Source: Treponema sp.
Lineage (GTDB): Bacteria > Spirochaetota > Spirochaetia > Treponematales > Treponemataceae
Length of the DNA stretch: 8,117 nucleotides
NCBI GenBank assembly: GCA_017613485.1
Contig: JAGADS010000089.1
Span: 1-8,117 of the forward strand
Direction of reading: 5' to 3'
The translations under genes and the position numbers were made by a program. Of the stretch, positions 6,003 to 8,117 are shown one piece after another (position 1 is the first letter of the stretch; each line of letters opens with the position of its first letter). The notes beneath the pieces were generated by a model that was given only the letters and a program-made list of their open reading frames with translations, was not told where the DNA came from and did not search any database.

Positions 6003-6833
6003 TTATGAAATCTTCCAGATTAGGAATGGAAGTGCTTTTTCAAACTTAACGCCGTACCAGTGATCCTTGTCGCCTAATGTCAGTTTCATTGACTCAACAA
6101 CAAAATCTGCTGCGATTGCGGCGGCCTGTGATGGAGTTTTTCCACGCAGGAGGGCACCGGTAAATGCAGAGGCATAAACGTCTCCTGTTCCGTGCATTGC
6201 GGCATCAAGCCTTGTGTTGAAGTAATATTCAAATGAATTACCGTCAAATGATGCAACTCCCAGCTTGTCGTCACTAAAGCTTACACCGGTGAGTATGACA
6301 TTCTTTGCACCCAGCTTGTGGAGTCCGCGGCAAAGGTTCTCGATGTATGCCTTGTCGTAGCCCTTGTCCTTGTATGTTTCACCGAGCAGGAAAGATGCCT
6401 CCGTGATGTTGGGAAGGATAAAATCAGCTCCCCTGCAAAGACGTGCCATATCCTTTGGAAAGTCGTCTGCAAATCCGGCATAGAGCTTTCCGTTGTCTGC
6501 CATGGCAGGGTCAACAATCCTGAGTGCGTTGGGGCGTGCTGCCTTGTCCATGATATCCAGAATGTAGGGAATCTGGTCCTTGCTTACATAGCCTGTGTAA
6601 AATGCGTCAAAATCAACTTTTTCCTTGAGCCAGCGTTCAAGAATCTTTGGCATCTCCAGGGTCAGGTCATGGAATGTCCAGCCGGAATAGCCTGGTGCAG
6701 TATGATTTGAAAGAACAGAGCTTGGAAGAATGGCGGTCTCAATTCCACATGCAGAAAGAATAGGAAGGGCAACGGTCAGTGAGCATTGTCCCACGCAAGA
6801 AATATCCTGAATCGTAAGTAATCTTTTGTCCAT
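6003..6833 (-). CDS. pdxY: pyridoxal/pyridoxamine kinase (ribokinase-like fold)
   Basis: Phosphorylates pyridoxal, pyridoxamine or pyridoxine at the 5' hydroxyl with ATP, in cytoplasmic vitamin B6 salvage to PLP. The 276 residues fit the PdxK/PdxY family (about 280). Visible landmarks: N-terminal TIQDISCVGQCSL (7-19) as in family members, VDPAMADNGKLY at 107-118 (family PVMGDxGxLY), NITE at 142-145 and the nucleotide-site/catalytic GTGD at 215-218 with D218 as the expected base. The start is supported on the minus strand by GAGG at 6841-6844, seven bases upstream of the ATG. It is a single-gene unit: its own promoter upstream, a terminator of the ABC genes before that, and the bidirectional terminator after. 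PdxK versus PdxY cannot be told apart here, and the related HMP kinase (ThiD) is a less likely alternative. PLP serves aminotransferases, but a link to the neighbouring paaK-ACT unit is speculative. Confidence 0.88.
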   Translation of the reverse strand: MDKRLLTIQDISCVGQCSLTVALPILSACGIETAILPSSVLSNHTAPGYSGWTFHDLTLEMPKILERWLKEKVDFDAFYTGYVSKDQIPYILDIMDKAARPNALRIVDPAMADNGKLYAGFADDFPKDMARLCRGADFILPNITEASFLLGETYKDKGYDKAYIENLCRGLHKLGAKNVILTGVSFSDDKLGVASFDGNSFEYYFNTRLDAAMHGTGDVYASAFTGALLRGKTPSQAAAIAADFVVESMKLTLGDKDHWYGVKFEKALPFLIWKIS

Positions 6834-6855
6834 AGTATCACCTCGTCAAGATGTT

Positions 6856-6884
6856 AACATAGCAAAAAACTAGGATTTAGTAAA
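6856..6884 (-). promoter_or_regulatory. candidate promoter for the pyridoxal kinase gene
   Basis: Read on the minus strand: TTTACT (6884-6879, 4 of 6 to the -35 consensus), a 17-nt spacer, then TATGTT (6861-6856, 4 of 6 to the -10 consensus) preceded by TGC, an extended -10. Transcription would start near 6849, with the GAGG ribosome-binding site at 6844-6841. Because the start would lie so close to the ribosome-binding site, the leader would be only about 15 nt. Confidence 0.5.
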
Positions 6885-6892
6885 TATCTTAC

Positions 6893-6931
6893 AAAAAAAA
6901 AATTCGGGTCCCGCTTGATGCATGAACCCGA
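6893..6931 (-). terminator. intrinsic terminator of the ABC permease operon
   Basis: On the minus strand TCGGGT (6931-6926) pairs with ACCCGA (6909-6904) around a 16-nt loop, followed after one base by a run of ten T (6902-6893 complement). It begins about 18 nt after the stop codon of the second permease gene and separates that operon from the kinase gene. The stem is only 6 bp, but the U-run is long. On the plus strand no T-run follows directly. Confidence 0.75.
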
Positions 6932-6949
6932 GATAATGAGGCAGTTTTT

Positions 6950-7765
6950 TTATGATCCGCTTCCGTCGTATTTTGTGGCACCCTTCATCCACAGCTTGTA
7001 ACTCAGCCAGAACAGGACGATTCCAAACAAAGGAGATATCCATGTCAGAATCGGAATCTTTTCTGGGCGCAGGATGGCAAGACTGGGGTAGTATGCCATG
7101 AACGCAACCGGCAGAATAAAGGTGAACACAAACTTGAATACCTTGTTGAAGATAGTTACAGGGTATTTAGCGTAGTCCTTGAGTCTGAGCGAGATATCCA
7201 GAAGCCAGAACGAATTCTGAATCCAGAAACAGCTCGCAGCGGCCGCATTCTGAAGTGCCATCATGAACAGGGAAGCCGTTATAAGCCCGATCACAATTTT
7301 GACAATCAGCAGGAACGACAGGGGAATTGCCAGTTTTATTGAGGCAAAAACCAGTGTTCCTATTCCGAATGCCAGCTGACCAAGACCCTTTACGTCAAAC
7401 ACTTCGGATATGTAGTAGAACCACACGTTAATCGGCCGGAAACAGTACTTGATGAAGTCACCGTCGTACACGTAACGGCGCAGGCTCCAGTTGTTGTCCA
7501 GAAGGCACTGTGTCGGCGTAATTGAAACCAGCGAGAAACCGTACAGGAACAGAATCTCGTAATAGTTCCATCCGTTGATTGACGGAAATTTCCCGAACAT
7601 AATCATAAAGGTTGCAAAACCCGCGATGTTTGTAGCAATCATTCCAATCGTGGAAATGATAAAGTCAGCACGGTAACTCATTTTGCTCTTGATGTCCTGA
7701 CCTACAATCTTAAAGTAGATTCTCGTGTAGAAACCAAGACCTCTTCTTCTAATTGCCTGCTCCAT
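6950..7765 (-). CDS. ABC-2 family transporter permease (COG3694-like)
   Basis: An integral inner-membrane protein of 271 residues with about six hydrophobic segments, near 34-58, 69-88, 128-145, 147-175, 209-227 and 240-258. The stretch GDFIKYCFRPINVWFYYISE (102-121) in a cytoplasmic loop resembles the 'G..D..L.RP.N....' signature of the ABC-2 permeases that occur as adjacent pairs with one ATPase (PF06182-type; recalled from family knowledge). With its partner it should form the membrane channel of an exporter; the substrate is unknown. The ATG lies two bases after the stop of the upstream permease gene, and the ribosome-binding site GGAGG (7776-7772) sits inside that gene's end, so translation is likely coupled. 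A terminator follows the gene. Confidence 0.85.
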   Translation of the reverse strand: MEQAIRRRGLGFYTRIYFKIVGQDIKSKMSYRADFIISTIGMIATNIAGFATFMIMFGKFPSINGWNYYEILFLYGFSLVSITPTQCLLDNNWSLRRYVYDGDFIKYCFRPINVWFYYISEVFDVKGLGQLAFGIGTLVFASIKLAIPLSFLLIVKIVIGLITASLFMMALQNAAAASCFWIQNSFWLLDISLRLKDYAKYPVTIFNKVFKFVFTFILPVAFMAYYPSLAILRPEKIPILTWISPLFGIVLFWLSYKLWMKGATKYDGSGS

Positions 7766-7767
7766 AA

Positions 7768-8117
7768 TCAGCCTCCGTTTACTGTAACCTGTTTAATCGA
7801 AATCTTCCAGAACAGGTTGCTTATAATTGAAATGACTACAACCCAGAAAACCGAAATCCCAAGCTTTATGCCTACTGTGCGCAGGTCCGGATTCGGATCA
7901 AGAAGCAGCGTAAGCGGTGTGTCGTAAATCGCCCTGAACGGCAGGAAATTCACAACGCGTACAAGCTTCTCCGGGAAGAATGCAAGCGGAATTGCAGCTC
8001 CGGACAACAGTGATACAATCATCTGTTTCATTATGTTGATGCCCCAGATCGACTCGGTATAAAGGCATATTGTTCCTACGATAAAGTCAATGTTGTAGTT
8101 GATGATTATCGAAAGAA
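7768..8117 (-). CDS. ABC-2 family transporter permease, C-terminal part (5' end outside window; COG4587-like)
   Basis: The frame stays open to the window edge (in-frame codons from 8115), giving 115 visible residues. The ATG at 8031 lies within continuous coding sequence and is not the true start. The segment has ESIWGINI, then LLSGAAIPLAFFPE leading to NFLPF, a hydrophobic segment near the end and a terminal TVNGG. This order (SG..IPL.FFP, LPF, final V.GG) is characteristic, from memory, of the roughly 260-residue permeases that pair with the downstream type. The two permease genes are two bases apart, one operon. The ATPase gene is expected upstream, beyond position 8117, but this cannot be seen. 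Confidence 0.83.
   Translation of the reverse strand, partial: LSIIINYNIDFIVGTICLYTESIWGINIMKQMIVSLLSGAAIPLAFFPEKLVRVVNFLPFRAIYDTPLTLLLDPNPDLRTVGIKLGISVFWVVVISIISNLFWKISIKQVTVNGG

Noticed and set aside
6318..6710. 130-codon plus-strand ORF opposite the pyridoxal kinase gene
   Set aside because: Lies wholly antisense to a well-recognised gene, has no ribosome-binding site and its product resembles nothing I know.
5984..6924. ATGCATGA occurring near both terminators (5984-5991 and 6918-6925) as a paired site
   Set aside because: A short palindrome-containing octamer in AT-rich gaps; two copies 900 nt apart are not enough to infer function.
6003..7765. Kinase gene as the last gene of the ABC permease operon
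   Set aside because: A terminator with a ten-base U-run and a separate promoter lie between them.

Overview
The window (8.1 kb, moderate G+C, dense short-spaced genes) looks like chromosome of a host-associated anaerobic spirochaete, most likely a gut or rumen Treponema. This rests on the exported-protein signals (an 'AGGSKE' mature N-terminus, a relaxed lipobox), the 21-residue Cys-containing leucine-rich repeats, and the gene repertoire. A Lachnospiraceae-like firmicute is the main alternative. The taxon call is inference; no rRNA or other marker is present.

Layout. (1) Plus strand, 1-1454: the 3' end of a type-2 galactose-1-phosphate uridylyltransferase gene (galT) followed 15 nt later by galactokinase (galK), together a Leloir-pathway operon. 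(2) Plus strand, 1460-4064: two genes for exported proteins, each with its own candidate promoter. One is a secreted SUMF1/FGE-fold protein whose catalytic-type cysteine pair is rearranged. The other is a 554-residue lipoprotein with an EF-hand-like loop, eleven leucine-rich repeats and two S-layer-homology-like modules. (3) Plus strand, 4104-5930: a phenylacetate-CoA ligase (paaK) and a double-ACT protein in a tight operon, closed by a bidirectional terminator. (4) Minus strand, 6003-6884: a pyridoxal/pyridoxamine kinase with its own promoter, convergent with paaK-ACT. (5) Minus strand, 6893-8117: a terminator and two adjacent ABC-2 type permease genes; the first-transcribed one is cut by the window edge, and the ATPase gene is presumably beyond it.

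How they fit together. galT-galK would convert galactose to glucose-1-phosphate. paaK-ACT resembles the pair often found near indolepyruvate ferredoxin oxidoreductase genes in anaerobes, suggesting handling of aryl-acetates from aromatic amino acids. The kinase salvages vitamin B6. The permease pair would form a heterodimeric membrane channel. The SUMF1 and LRR-SLH proteins are the accessory part and the least understood.

No tRNA, rRNA, CRISPR array, insertion sequence, integrase or phage gene was seen, and no gene-free stretch exceeds about 120 nt. I did not find a clear new multi-gene system. The best leads are the lipid-plus-SLH architecture with a cysteine ladder, the altered SUMF1 cysteines, and an altered sugar-pocket residue in the galactokinase.
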